In this document: positions 7,802 to 15,795 of the stretch, one piece after another
Layout: each line of letters starts with the position of its first letter
Numbering within the stretch: position 1 is the first letter of the stretch
Origin: an uncultured Clostridium sp.
GTDB taxonomy: Bacteria > Bacillota > Clostridia > Clostridiales > Clostridiaceae
NCBI GenBank assembly: GCA_900548455.1
Contig: URKQ01000015.1
Coordinates: forward strand, 16,428-80,427
Reading direction: 5' to 3'
Length of the DNA stretch: 64,000 bases
Made by a program: the position numbers and the translations under genes
The notes under the pieces: model-generated
What the model was told of the DNA's origin: nothing
Seen by the model: the letters and a program-made list of their open reading frames with translations, nothing else
Databases searched by the model: none

Positions 7802-8209
7802 TTAAATTTCTTTATCAAGCATCTCTTTTAATTCCCTAGCTATACCTTGTGAAAAATCATGCTTTTTATCACTAAATGTCCAACCAAATCCATCTCCCTT
7901 ATATCTTGGAAAGACATGCATATGATAATGCCCAATATCATTAAATTCTCCACCATTTTGCATTATACTATAGCCATCTGGAGAATACTTTTCTTTAATT
8001 ACCTTAACTATTTTTTTAGATAATACCATCATAGACGATACTATCTCAGTAGGAATTTCATCAGTATCTAAATAGTGATTTTTAGGAATTATGAGTACAT
8101 GACCTTCATTTATTGGCTCTATTGTTAAGAAACACATAATTAAATCATCCTCATATACTAAGTTAGATGGTAATTCACCTTTTACAATTTTACAAAATAT
8201 ACATTCCAT
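7802..8209 (-). CDS. HIT family (HinT-like) hydrolase
   Basis: Histidine-triad nucleotide-binding protein of 135 residues. It shows CIFCKIVKGELPSNLVYED at the N-terminus, EGHVLIIPKNH in the middle, and the triad H94-H96-H98 in GHYHMHVFPR. HinT enzymes hydrolyse nucleoside phosphoramidates and adenylated amines in the cytoplasm. I start at MECIF, where GGAGGT lies at proper distance; the longer in-frame ATG lies in the ribosome site. It is a single-gene unit, with the 105-bp repeat upstream and a TACCG hairpin downstream. Confidence 0.9.
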   Translation of the reverse strand: MECIFCKIVKGELPSNLVYEDDLIMCFLTIEPINEGHVLIIPKNHYLDTDEIPTEIVSSMMVLSKKIVKVIKEKYSPDGYSIMQNGGEFNDIGHYHMHVFPRYKGDGFGWTFSDKKHDFSQGIARELKEMLDKEI

Positions 8210-8260
8210 ATTTACCTCCATAAATTCCTTTTTATCTAAATGATATAAAAATCACCATTT

Positions 8261-8370
8261 ACTCTTAAAATAATACAATTACTAGTTAATTATAACATAT
8301 ATTACAAACACCGTACTATTCAATTCTCAAAGAACATCTTCAATACCTATTTCGCCTTATCTACAGATTA
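8261..8370 (-). repeat. ~105-bp intergenic repeat upstream of HIT gene
   Basis: Shares about 105 bp with 43935-44050, including AATACAATTAC-AGTTAATTATAACATAT, the core ACTATTCAATT-TCAAAGAA and TATCTACAGATT. Both copies lie between the end of one minus-strand gene and the start of the next. On the minus strand they read TTCTTTGA-AATTGAATAGT and later TATAAT, so promoter or leader function is plausible. Confidence 0.7.
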
Positions 8371-8398
8371 GGAAAAAATATATTATCCTATTTACTTA

Positions 8399-8548
8399 CT
8401 ATTTCCCATTTATATTATCCTCTAAGAATTGAACCCTATCTTTTATTTCATCTATCTCTCTTCTTAGTCTTTTGTTCTCTCTAAAAAATCTAAGTATTTC
8501 TGCAACACCTATAACTATACCAGCAAAAATTAATCCACCTTCCATCAT
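8399..8548 (-). CDS. Small membrane/coiled-coil peptide
   Basis: A 49-residue protein with tandem ATG starts right after GGAGG. It has a short hydrophobic segment (LIFAGIVIGVAEILRFF), then a charged helix with heptad-like leucines (LRREIDEIKDRVQFLEDNI). A second, broken copy lies at 9600-9735 plus 10820-10850, differing in only a few bases, which argues that it is a real conserved unit. Its function is unknown. It is too short for most gene finders. Confidence 0.6.
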   Translation of the reverse strand: MMEGGLIFAGIVIGVAEILRFFRENKRLRREIDEIKDRVQFLEDNINGK

Positions 8549-8621
8549 AGCCTCCTATGAAAACATACTTAAACATTTAAAATTATTCTTTTAAATTTAT
8601 ATATTAATTTCCTATTTATTA

Positions 8622-8692
8622 ATCTTCAACGTTCATTATATTTGTGAAATTTATATGGGGAAATTGATTTATAATATTCTAAATTAATTATT
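8622..8692 (-). pseudogene. 3' end remnant of FMN-binding (PPOX-like) gene
   Basis: Seventy bases nearly identical to 9736-9805, which encode the last ~23 residues of the chimeric protein at 9738-10817 (YYKSISPYKFHKYNER and before). Here they lie just beyond the stop codon of the HIT gene with no start, so only the tail of the gene survives. In both places the stop abuts ATTAATC. Confidence 0.85.
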
Positions 8693-8703
8693 TATCTTAA
8701 TGC

Positions 8704-9150
8704 TTATTTTGAAAGTAGACGTGTAATTTCATTTTTAATTTTTTCTTTTAATTCTTTTCGCTGTTCCTCATCTGGTCTTGTAGATTCATCAAACAATTCC
8801 TCATTTGACAATTGATATACGGAGCTAATTATAGGCGTATCACCTTTTATTCTAGGATATAAATGCCAATGAATATGAGAGCATCCATTTCCAAGCAGTT
8901 CATAGTTCATCTTATCAGGTTTAAATATATTAGAAATAGCCTCCGCTACTATAGACATCTCTTCAAGATGCTTAATTTTAAAAGAATGTTCTAAGTTATG
9001 TAATTCAGGACCATGCTCTTTACAAGCGAAAACAGTATAACCTTTGAATCTCTGAAACCATCCTAAAATGACATATCCTGTTTCAAGCTCCATAATAAAA
9101 TATGGATCATCCTTAATATTTTTTTGACTTTCACACATTTTACAATTCAT
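8704..9150 (-). CDS. HIT-like protein
   Basis: Protein of 148 residues with N-terminal CKMCE (probable metal site with later residues), GYTVFACKEHGPELHNL, and the triad H92-H94-H96 in SHIHWHLYPR, so a nucleotide hydrolase or transferase of the HIT superfamily. The tail after residue 113 (EELFDESTRPDEEQRKELKE) is typical of this subgroup but also appears inside the chimera at 9738-10817. The residues just before it (SSVYQLSN) look unlike the Trp-rich sequence usual there, so this copy may itself be repaired or patched. Confidence 0.8.
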   Translation of the reverse strand: MNCKMCESQKNIKDDPYFIMELETGYVILGWFQRFKGYTVFACKEHGPELHNLEHSFKIKHLEEMSIVAEAISNIFKPDKMNYELLGNGCSHIHWHLYPRIKGDTPIISSVYQLSNEELFDESTRPDEEQRKELKEKIKNEITRLLSK

Positions 9151-9268
9151 TTTATGACCCCCTAAAAAATATCAATCATCTTTAATTTGTATAATAATAT
9201 AATTATAGCAAAAATATATGTTTACCCCCTAAAGATTGTTTCTCAAACTTTAGTTGCTAAATTGGAAC

Positions 9269-9585
9269 TTATCTTATTCGTACAAAGTTAGATAGTGCTT
9301 TGTATTCTCTTAAATATGCACCTCTCTTCATTTCATTTTCATCAGCATATTCTTGATGTTTTGAAAATATTTCAATTGCCTCTTTTAACGATATCCATCT
9401 CGGTTCAAGACCTACCAGCGCTTCTCTTTTTGTTAGTTTTCTTTGTGTTCTGCCTATAAAATCGCATACAAAATAGTGGCTTATAAAAAACCATTATCAT
9501 CTGCTACCACTATCCCCCAACATGCTTCTCGTGTTTTAGTATGTTCTTCAAAGCGATTCTCTCCGTAAATATCTAATATTTCCAT
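9269..9585 (-). pseudogene. NUDIX hydrolase with internal deletion
   Basis: The start (EILDIYGENRFEEHTKTREA, then CWGIVVADDNGF) is the N-terminus of a NUDIX-type protein. It hits a stop and, in a different frame, resumes with SHYFVCDFIGRTQRKLTKRE, GLEPRWISLKEAIEIF and KRGAYLREYKALS, a typical C-terminus of the family. About 60 residues, including the whole Nudix box, are missing between them. It still has a GGAGAGG site before the ATG. The gene cannot make an active pyrophosphohydrolase. Confidence 0.8.
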
Positions 9586-9599
9586 GTAAACCTCTCCAT

Positions 9600-9736
9600 A
9601 AAATTCCTATTTATATTATCTTCTAATAATTGAACCCTATCTTTTATTTCATCTATCTCTCTTCTTAGTCTTTTGTTCTCTCTAAAGAATCTAAGTATTT
9701 CTGCAACACCTATAACTATACCAGCAAAAATTAATC
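9600..9736 (-). pseudogene. Second copy of small peptide gene, 3' portion
   Basis: Matches 8404-8535 with few differences, covering codons from the hydrophobic segment to near the stop. Its first five codons and GGAGG site are found 1.1 kb away at 10820-10850, separated by the inserted chimeric ORF. So the ORF lies inside this copy. Confidence 0.85.
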
Positions 9737-10826
9737 TTCAACGTTCATTATATTTGTGAAATTTATATGGGGAAATTGATTTATAATATTCTAAATTAAT
9801 TATTAATTCATCCCTATTCATTTCTCCTATTGACGGATTATAATTCCAAATTACAAAAGGAGTTATTTCATATAGTTCATTATCAACTTTCTCAAAAATA
9901 GATACGTACTGTGGAAAGCGTTTGTCGTAAATTTTTCTTTTATTTTTATATTCATCACTTCCATATAGAACAACCTTTGCAATTCCATGAATCTGCAACG
10001 TTCCAATAGAAACTGCTACATATGGATTTTGTGATATATTTTTACATTTTAAAGTATCTGAATAACTCCCAAAATATAAATGTAATTTTTCATCATATGC
10101 AAAACAAACAGCAGAATTATCTGGATATTTATTATTTGTTGTTGCCAAATAAAGAAGCTTCTCCTTTTCTAATATACTTTTAATCTTTTCCTTTAATTCT
10201 TTTCTCTGCTCCTCATCTGGTCTTGTAAATTCATCAAACAATTCCTCATTTGACAATTGATTAATAAAATATTCTTTCTTTAATATCGAAAGCATTATCA
10301 TGTCATGCAGAATATCTCCCATGTAAGAACGTTCTCTTAAAACTCCTTCCTTAACAAAACCTGATTTTTCAAGTACTCTAATTGATGATTTATTTTCCGA
10401 AGACACTGAAGCTTCAATTCTATTAACATCAAGAGTTTTAAATATAAACTCAATTACTGCACTCAATGTTTCAGTCATGATTCCCTTATTCCAATATTCA
10501 TACATCAAATCATAGCCTAAATCTACCCTTACCTTTGGCACTTCAATTTCACACTTACAAAAGCCAATAATTTCTGGCATATTTTTAAAAGAAATCCCCC
10601 AAAATATGGCTCTTTTTTCTTTAAACTCATCATTAAACCATTTAATTAAACTTTCTGCTTGACTTATATCGGTAAATAATTCAAACGTATCATATTTTAT
10701 AACCTCTGGATTACTTAAAATTTTATATATGTATTCTGCATCTTCCTGTTTTATAGCTCTTAGTTTTAACCTTTCCGTACATATTTCTGGAAATATATTA
10801 AACGCTCTATCTTCCATAGATTAATC
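9730..10826 (-). repeat. 7-bp direct repeats bounding an inserted ORF
   Basis: ATTAATC occurs at 9730-9736 and 10820-10826. In the intact small gene at 8399-8548 it is present once. The DNA between is almost exactly one ORF: its stop codon lies one base inside one repeat and its start codon two bases inside the other. This could be a target duplication or microhomology-mediated joining. No transposase or terminal inverted repeats are visible. Confidence 0.75.
9738..10817 (-). CDS. Chimeric GNAT / HIT-tail / FMN-binding protein
   Basis: A 359-residue ORF with three parts. Residues 1-185 are a full RimJ/RimL-type GNAT (ERLKLRAIKQEDAE, YEYWNKGIMTETLSAVI, NRIEASVSSENKSSIRVLEK). Residues 187-212 match the tail of the HIT protein at 8704-9150. 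Residues 213-359 resemble a pyridoxamine-phosphate-oxidase-like split barrel (LLYLATTNNKYPDNSAVCFA, HLYFGSYSDTLKCKNISQNP), a fold that binds FMN or related cofactors. All parts are in one frame without stops, so a fused product is possible. No natural linker is apparent; the HIT tail seems to be accidental glue. The GNAT part is probably functional. Confidence 0.8.
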   Translation of the reverse strand: MEDRAFNIFPEICTERLKLRAIKQEDAEYIYKILSNPEVIKYDTFELFTDISQAESLIKWFNDEFKEKRAIFWGISFKNMPEIIGFCKCEIEVPKVRVDLGYDLMYEYWNKGIMTETLSAVIEFIFKTLDVNRIEASVSSENKSSIRVLEKSGFVKEGVLRERSYMGDILHDMIMLSILKKEYFINQLSNEELFDEFTRPDEEQRKELKEKIKSILEKEKLLYLATTNNKYPDNSAVCFAYDEKLHLYFGSYSDTLKCKNISQNPYVAVSIGTLQIHGIAKVVLYGSDEYKNKRKIYDKRFPQYVSIFEKVDNELYEITPFVIWNYNPSIGEMNRDELIINLEYYKSISPYKFHKYNER

Positions 10827-10850
10827 CACCTTCCATCTTAAACCTCCTAC
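10820..10850 (-). pseudogene. Second copy of small peptide gene, 5' portion
   Basis: On the minus strand, GGAGG then ATGGAAGGTGGATTAAT repeats the ribosome site and first codons of the gene at 8399-8548. It stops at the 7-bp repeat where the chimeric ORF begins. The upstream flank to about 10915 also resembles the first copy's flank. Confidence 0.8.
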
Positions 10851-10980
10851 AAAAAACCTATTTAAATATTTGTAGTTCTTCCTTCAAATTTATCTGTTAA
10901 CTCCCTATTGGTTGATCAGTCTAGTAAACGAATAAATCGCATTTCAAAACTTGTCACATACTTATTTAATACATCTATAT

Positions 10981-11223
10981 TTAAATGCAATAATGTAAAA
11001 GAGTATACCAACCTGATATTGCTACACCTAACATGCTAAGTACTAAAACTATGCTATTTACAATAGTAACTATACCTTCTTTTTCTATAACATTATCACT
11101 AATTCTTCTATTAAATATCAATCTAAAAACTGATAAAGATATAATAGTTAACATACAAAAAATAATTAAAAACACTCCATTACCTAGTAGTTCCCAAAAT
11201 TTAATAAATTCCCAAAACCTCAT
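10981..11223 (-). CDS. Small two-TM membrane protein
   Basis: An 80-residue protein with two hydrophobic segments (about residues 14-34 and 52-75) joined by a basic loop (FNRRISDNVIEKEG). The family is not recognised. A GAGGTAC-type site precedes the ATG. It is a single-gene unit between the chimeric locus and the ASCH gene. Confidence 0.55.
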   Translation of the reverse strand: MRFWEFIKFWELLGNGVFLIIFCMLTIISLSVFRLIFNRRISDNVIEKEGIVTIVNSIVLVLSMLGVAISGWYTLLHYCI

Positions 11224-11260
11224 ATTGTACCTCTTTTCAATACATAACCATAGTTAAACT

Positions 11261-11701
11261 TTAAATTTTAAATACCACTTCAAATTCTTCACATACAACT
11301 TTCATATCTTCATTAAATTCCTTACCTACTTCATTCATACACATTGTAAAAAATTTTTCATGACATTTCTTCCAATGAGATAGTGACTTATCCCCTTCAC
11401 CTTCTTTAAATGCATGTTCTTCACTTATTTTTTTAAATTCTTCTATATAAACCTTTATTGTTTGAATAACACACATAGCCTTATTTTCAGAATCTAAGAT
11501 AATGCTATATTCTCCTACCTTAGGCAATGGTTCATTTTCTATTTCATATAATGGATAAGCAGAAGCCGTTGCTGTTTTTTCACCTTTCATAACTAAATCT
11601 GCCAGCAAATCAGCTTCAACACCAAATGCCCAAGCCTCATATTCATCTTTAATATTATCATTTATCTTTTTATATTCGAGCCACATTTGTTCAGCATCCA
11701 T
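11261..11701 (-). CDS. ASCH domain protein
   Basis: Protein of 146 residues of the ASCH/PUA-like group. Diagnostic stretches are EAWAFGVEADLLADLVMKGE followed by KTATASAYPLYE, then PKVGEYSIILDSENKAMCVI and EFKKISEEHAFKEGEGD, ending with a Trp-Lys-Lys helix. ASCH proteins of this type bind RNA or nucleosides; the E. coli relative YqfB is an N4-acetylcytidine amidohydrolase. Whether this one shares that reaction is not known. It starts after a GGGGGA-type site. Confidence 0.85.
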   Translation of the reverse strand: MDAEQMWLEYKKINDNIKDEYEAWAFGVEADLLADLVMKGEKTATASAYPLYEIENEPLPKVGEYSIILDSENKAMCVIQTIKVYIEEFKKISEEHAFKEGEGDKSLSHWKKCHEKFFTMCMNEVGKEFNEDMKVVCEEFEVVFKI

Positions 11702-11767
11702 AATAAATTCCCCCTGTAAATATTTAATGTAAAAATCTTTTCCTCGAAAATCAAACTGATCCTTTAA

Positions 11768-12535
11768 TTACAATTTAAGAGTTGCTTCAACTGCAAACCA
11801 AAATAAAGTTTCTCTAATAAATTTTCTATCTACCTCACTTCTTGAATTCCATTCATCACAACTTACGTCATCACCACCATAAATAACTTGTCCAAAAATA
11901 ACTTTTCTATATTCTGCGATTGCACAAAATGCAGAACATTCCATTTCTACTGATAAGCATCCTTCAGACTTTCTTAATTTTACCTTATCTTTAGTTTCTC
12001 TATAAAATGAATCAGTAGTCCAAGTTTTGCCAACTAGATAACTACATTTATGCGCCTTCAAAACACCTTCTATTGCCTCAACAGCATCTTTATTAACATA
12101 AATTTCTCTGCTTGGTTCAGCATAATGATAAGAAGTACCTTCATCTCTTATTGCTGAGCTAGGTACTATAATGTGACCTGCTACAATTTCTTTATCTAAG
12201 ACTCCACCGCTTCCACACGAAATGAATTTTTTCCCTCCTAGAGCAATAACTTCTTCCATAAGAGCACCAGCAAGTGGTGCTCCAACACCTGGATTAAACA
12301 CTGTTACTTTATTACCCTTATAATTTAATTCATATATTGGATGTTTCCCCATTTGAGAATAAAGAGCACTAATCTCTTTTAAAGTCTCCTCCTTAAGCAA
12401 TTTTTCAATAACTTCACTATAAAAACACATTATAACCCGTTCAGACATATCTATCTTCTTAATAAATTTTGATGGTTCAATGATGTTATCTGATACTTGA
12501 TCAAATTCAAGTATGGGATATTCTTGGTTAAGCAT
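11768..12535 (-). CDS. Nucleoside phosphorylase (PNP/UDP family)
   Basis: Cytoplasmic enzyme of 255 residues that should split a nucleoside with phosphate. Family signs: VTVFNPGVGAPLAGALMEE (substrate/phosphate region), FISCGSGGVLDKEIVAGHII, TTDSFYRET, and the ribose-binding VEMECSAFCAIAEY. This is the shape of uridine-phosphorylase-like proteins. I start at MLNQEY, which follows AAGGAGG; an ATG seven codons upstream lacks a site. It stands alone. The exact base preference cannot be read. Confidence 0.85.
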   Translation of the reverse strand: MLNQEYPILEFDQVSDNIIEPSKFIKKIDMSERVIMCFYSEVIEKLLKEETLKEISALYSQMGKHPIYELNYKGNKVTVFNPGVGAPLAGALMEEVIALGGKKFISCGSGGVLDKEIVAGHIIVPSSAIRDEGTSYHYAEPSREIYVNKDAVEAIEGVLKAHKCSYLVGKTWTTDSFYRETKDKVKLRKSEGCLSVEMECSAFCAIAEYRKVIFGQVIYGGDDVSCDEWNSRSEVDRKFIRETLFWFAVEATLKL

Positions 12536-12596
12536 GCTATTCCTCCTTAAATTCATACCTTTATAAACACTGTAAATACTACTTTCTACCTTAAAA

Positions 12597-12629
12597 ATAC
12601 CGTGTATTGATTTTTAAATTACACGGTAT
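12597..12629 (-). terminator. TACCG-type hairpin terminator, copy 2
   Basis: Perfect 10-bp stem ATACCGTGTA/TACACGGTAT with a 13-base loop, followed on the minus strand by TTTTTAAGG. It directly follows the GyrI-like gene. The outer stem matches the other four hairpins of the family; the loop differs and there is a compensatory G-C change. Confidence 0.7.
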
Positions 12630-12636
12630 CCCATAT

Positions 12637-13125
12637 TTATTTCTTTAGAACTATTGGTATATAAAAATCTTCAAGACAAAACTTCTTCTCTTGAAGCCAA
12701 CCAGGTGTTACTATATGAAACATTGGAAATCTTCTATAGGAATCATTATTAGGTGTTGGAAGTGAAAATAATTCACTATTATCTACCCACTCTTTTATTT
12801 CCTCTTGAGTCTGCATCCAATCCTGGGCATTATCTAAATCTGCATCAATACATACACCTACAGCATAAAGTCCAAATGGAAATTCAATAATCTCATATCC
12901 ACCACAGTCTTCCTCTCTAGCTGATGCTGGCAAAGCATATATCCACTCTGTTGCTTTAACCTCCTCGTTATACCACATAAAATCTCGCGGCATTAACTCA
13001 CAGGTTAAGCTACTGTGATAATCTGAAAACCACTTATTAAATGCTTCAAATGCCTCCATAGTATAAATTGGTCCTGATGTAACTACTTTCATTTTTGGGA
13101 TTTCAATAACACGAATTTTTTGCAT
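12637..13125 (-). CDS. GyrI-like small-molecule-binding protein
   Basis: Stand-alone GyrI-like/AraC effector-binding domain of 162 residues: N-terminal KIRVIEIPKMKVVTSGPI, YNEEVKATEWIYALP, and EIIEFPFGLYAVGVC typical of the second repeat. Such proteins bind hydrophobic or cationic small molecules in a Trp/Glu-lined cleft, and some hydrolyse toxic compounds. It has no DNA-binding domain. It lies 15 bp downstream of the membrane protein gene at 13141, so the two probably share a transcript. Confidence 0.85.
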   Translation of the reverse strand: MQKIRVIEIPKMKVVTSGPIYTMEAFEAFNKWFSDYHSSLTCELMPRDFMWYNEEVKATEWIYALPASAREEDCGGYEIIEFPFGLYAVGVCIDADLDNAQDWMQTQEEIKEWVDNSELFSLPTPNNDSYRRFPMFHIVTPGWLQEKKFCLEDFYIPIVLKK

Positions 13126-13140
13126 AATTATCCTCCTAAT

Positions 13141-14016
13141 TTACTTAATATCTTTATAAAGTCTAATATTAAAATATAGAGCAACACTTGCTAGCAGAAC
13201 AAATATACCTAGTTTTGTAATAAGTGCTTGTATAGGTATTTCAATTCCTGCCAATTTTTGAAAAACTGATTGAACTGGAAGCATTATTCCAATGACACTA
13301 CACAAATTTAGAATTATAGCAAGAAGTACATCTCCCATTCCATCTTTCTTTTTAAGTAAATATAAACATATAAATATTGTTGGACTAATTATTCCCATAT
13401 CAAGAACATAGGTGATTTCAGTTGTATATACCTCTATAAGTGCTAATGATTCCTTATTTACTAACGATGTGAAAATGTCTGGTAACCAAGCTACAAAAAG
13501 AGCTATTCCTGTTAATATTAAAAAAATACTTAATCCCCTTGATGGTAGAATCCATTTTTGCATTCTTCTTAATTCATCTATCCTTATACTTTTTAATAAA
13601 ATAATAAAAGCAAAGAATGTACTAGAAAATAAAGCTATGTATGCTAAATGAAGTGCATTATAAGTAACACCAAAAACAATGCTTGTAGAATAATATAATA
13701 TTGTTCCTACAACTGATATAAGAGCTAATTTTGACTTAATTGTTCTTTTTTTTATTTCATTAATTAATGTAACTATTGCCATTGGAACTACTAAAAACAG
13801 CATTGTAAAATCGCTACCTATAAAAATAGGAGCTTTAAAATATGAATCATGAGCATATATACCGCTTCCAAAAATTTTAACGCCATTACCATATTGGTTA
13901 GCGATTATGTAACTTTTATCAATGTTGAATGCTCCTATTCCCACTACTGTTATTATAATCAAAATAGAAATAATACATATTACTAACACATCAATGACCA
14001 TTAATTTCTTTTTCAT
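13141..14016 (-). CDS. Polytopic membrane protein, family unknown
   Basis: Protein of 291 residues with about eight hydrophobic segments, an extracytoplasmic loop near residues 35-65 (KSYIIANQYGNGVKIFGSG) and short basic loops inside. I do not recognise a family. Its position 15 bp before the GyrI-like gene suggests a joint role. The start follows an AAGGGGATAT site. Its transport or sensing function is open. Confidence 0.65.
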   Translation of the reverse strand: MKKKLMVIDVLVICIISILIIITVVGIGAFNIDKSYIIANQYGNGVKIFGSGIYAHDSYFKAPIFIGSDFTMLFLVVPMAIVTLINEIKKRTIKSKLALISVVGTILYYSTSIVFGVTYNALHLAYIALFSSTFFAFIILLKSIRIDELRRMQKWILPSRGLSIFLILTGIALFVAWLPDIFTSLVNKESLALIEVYTTEITYVLDMGIISPTIFICLYLLKKKDGMGDVLLAIILNLCSVIGIMLPVQSVFQKLAGIEIPIQALITKLGIFVLLASVALYFNIRLYKDIK

Positions 14017-14147
14017 GACAATATCCCCTTCAATATAAGCAATTCTACACTATTAATTTTATTTATGAACTTTTTCTATATTATACCATAATTTATAATT
14101 TTAGTTATAGTATTGCGAAAATATAATTCAAAAGTCCATCTCAATAG

Positions 14148-14184
14148 AAAAAGAGATTGATAAGTCATATACCAATCTCTTTTC
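14148..14184 (-). terminator. Terminator
   Basis: AAAAGAGATTG and CAATCTCTTTT pair around an inner TAAGTCATATAC loop, just 3' of the large orphan gene on the minus strand. Both ends carry the matching A and T runs, so it can work in either direction. Confidence 0.8.
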
Positions 14185-14206
14185 ATTACATCTCTTTAAT
14201 TTATTA

Positions 14207-15622
14207 CTATACCATTACAGCTAACCCTATAAGATTAGTATCCTTAAGATTCCAAAGTTCTTCTGCAAAGTTGGCATGTCTCCATGTTGCCACCTTTTCC
14301 CTCGAACACTTACCATCATTGGATAAAAAATATGCATATACAAATCTTCGATTAACCGGTTGTTCATATTCTAGACTATCAGCTACAAATCTAGCATTAC
14401 TATCTGTTCCTGATGCTGTTATAAATCCACCCTCATCTAAACTAAAAAATATTTCATAAAGACTTTTATTCCCTCCATAGTCTTCATAAACCTGAGAGAA
14501 CCAATTTCTATTTGGCACGGAATTTCCTCCTGCTTTAGTAAATGGTTGTATATACCATACTGCTACATCATCTTTTTTAGTAACAGTAGGCACAATCTGC
14601 CTATATGCCTGAGCCATTAACAATTTGGTATGACCAGATACTTGATAAAACCGTTGATTGTCTGGACGTCTTTTTACTTGTCTAGATATTGATAATTCAT
14701 ATATTTGCTTAACTTGTTCATCTAAATTACTTAATTGAGTCTCTAACATAATTATTTTTGATTGAACTTTTTCATCTTGAAGATGTGCCATAATAGATAA
14801 TCTTGAAAGATTAGCTAAAGATGTATACATTGCTAATCCTGAACTTTGAAATGCCTCTCTTTTTTCATACCCAAGATGTTCCCATTTATAATTAACTAAA
14901 GCAAGCTCATCAAAAGCTTGAAAAATATCTTTGCCTGTTACTATATCTTTTTTTAAAAGTTTACTTCCATATAACATAACTGCATCACAAAAAGAATTAC
15001 CATCTATACTTTCATAATATAATTGTAAAAGAAGTTCTTTCTGACTCTTTCCAACTACTTCATCAATTTTTCCAGAACCTCCTGAAAAACTACATTCTAT
15101 TTTTCTTATTGCACCCATATACCGTTTATTAATTATACTTACCAAATCAGTATCATCATTAAATGCATTTATTTGTCTTTTTAAATTATCTTCAATCAAT
15201 CTTTCTTCTAACTTTTGTATAGACTTTTTAATATTCTCTAGCTCGCTTTGTATTTTTTCTAATGTCTCTTGAGTCTTTGATTCACTATTTTGACTAAAAA
15301 AACCATATATTTTTTCAGCTCCCCATTTTAAATCTGCAGGTTTAATTCCTTGAGCTGCCTTCATTAAAAATTGAAGTTCAAATATAATTATCTCAACTGC
15401 TGTTTTATAACTTGTCCCAAAAGGTTCAACATACAAAGTATCCTTTAACTCATCTTTAAATCTTTTATCATTATAGCATTTATAACATTTATAAATTTTA
15501 TAACAATCAAAATCTTCTTCCTTGCAATATTCTTTATATGAATACAGTATACACTTGTCCCAATCATAAGGAGGATCCACATATTTCTTTTCATACCTTC
15601 GTATACAATTATTGCAACTCAT
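14207..15622 (-). CDS. Orphan protein: Cys-rich head, coiled coil, C-terminal domain
   Basis: A 471-residue protein I cannot assign. Residues 1-55 hold about eight Cys (MSCNNCIRRYEKKY, CYKIYKCYKCYND), a likely metal-binding head. Residues ~115-150 form a charged coiled coil (ETLEKIQSELENIKKSIQKL). A long helical region follows to ~310 with a second coil (MLETQLSNLDEQVKQIYEL). The last ~140 residues look beta-rich with many aromatics (AVWYIQPFTKAGGNSVPNRN, RRFVYAYFLSNDGKC). There is no signal peptide or membrane span. A helical body with a separate end domain is seen in some pore-forming and defence proteins, but that is only a shape resemblance. It has its own terminator. Confidence 0.65.
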   Translation of the reverse strand: MSCNNCIRRYEKKYVDPPYDWDKCILYSYKEYCKEEDFDCYKIYKCYKCYNDKRFKDELKDTLYVEPFGTSYKTAVEIIIFELQFLMKAAQGIKPADLKWGAEKIYGFFSQNSESKTQETLEKIQSELENIKKSIQKLEERLIEDNLKRQINAFNDDTDLVSIINKRYMGAIRKIECSFSGGSGKIDEVVGKSQKELLLQLYYESIDGNSFCDAVMLYGSKLLKKDIVTGKDIFQAFDELALVNYKWEHLGYEKREAFQSSGLAMYTSLANLSRLSIMAHLQDEKVQSKIIMLETQLSNLDEQVKQIYELSISRQVKRRPDNQRFYQVSGHTKLLMAQAYRQIVPTVTKKDDVAVWYIQPFTKAGGNSVPNRNWFSQVYEDYGGNKSLYEIFFSLDEGGFITASGTDSNARFVADSLEYEQPVNRRFVYAYFLSNDGKCSREKVATWRHANFAEELWNLKDTNLIGLAVMV

Positions 15623-15795
15623 TATTTATACCTCCACAGTATTATAATTATGCATTCAGTACATTTTATGTATGTAAAATTAAAACAGTTACTCATTTTG
15701 GTAAATACTCATTGTTAGATACATAATTTTTATTTCCTATTTCACAGACTCTATAGGAATTCAATTAATAAACTATTTTCATAAATAAAAAACTT

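Noticed and set aside
9730..10826. Insertion sequence or transposon between the 7-bp repeats
   Set aside because: The insert has no transposase and no terminal inverted repeats; its single ORF is a GNAT-HIT-PPOX chimera.
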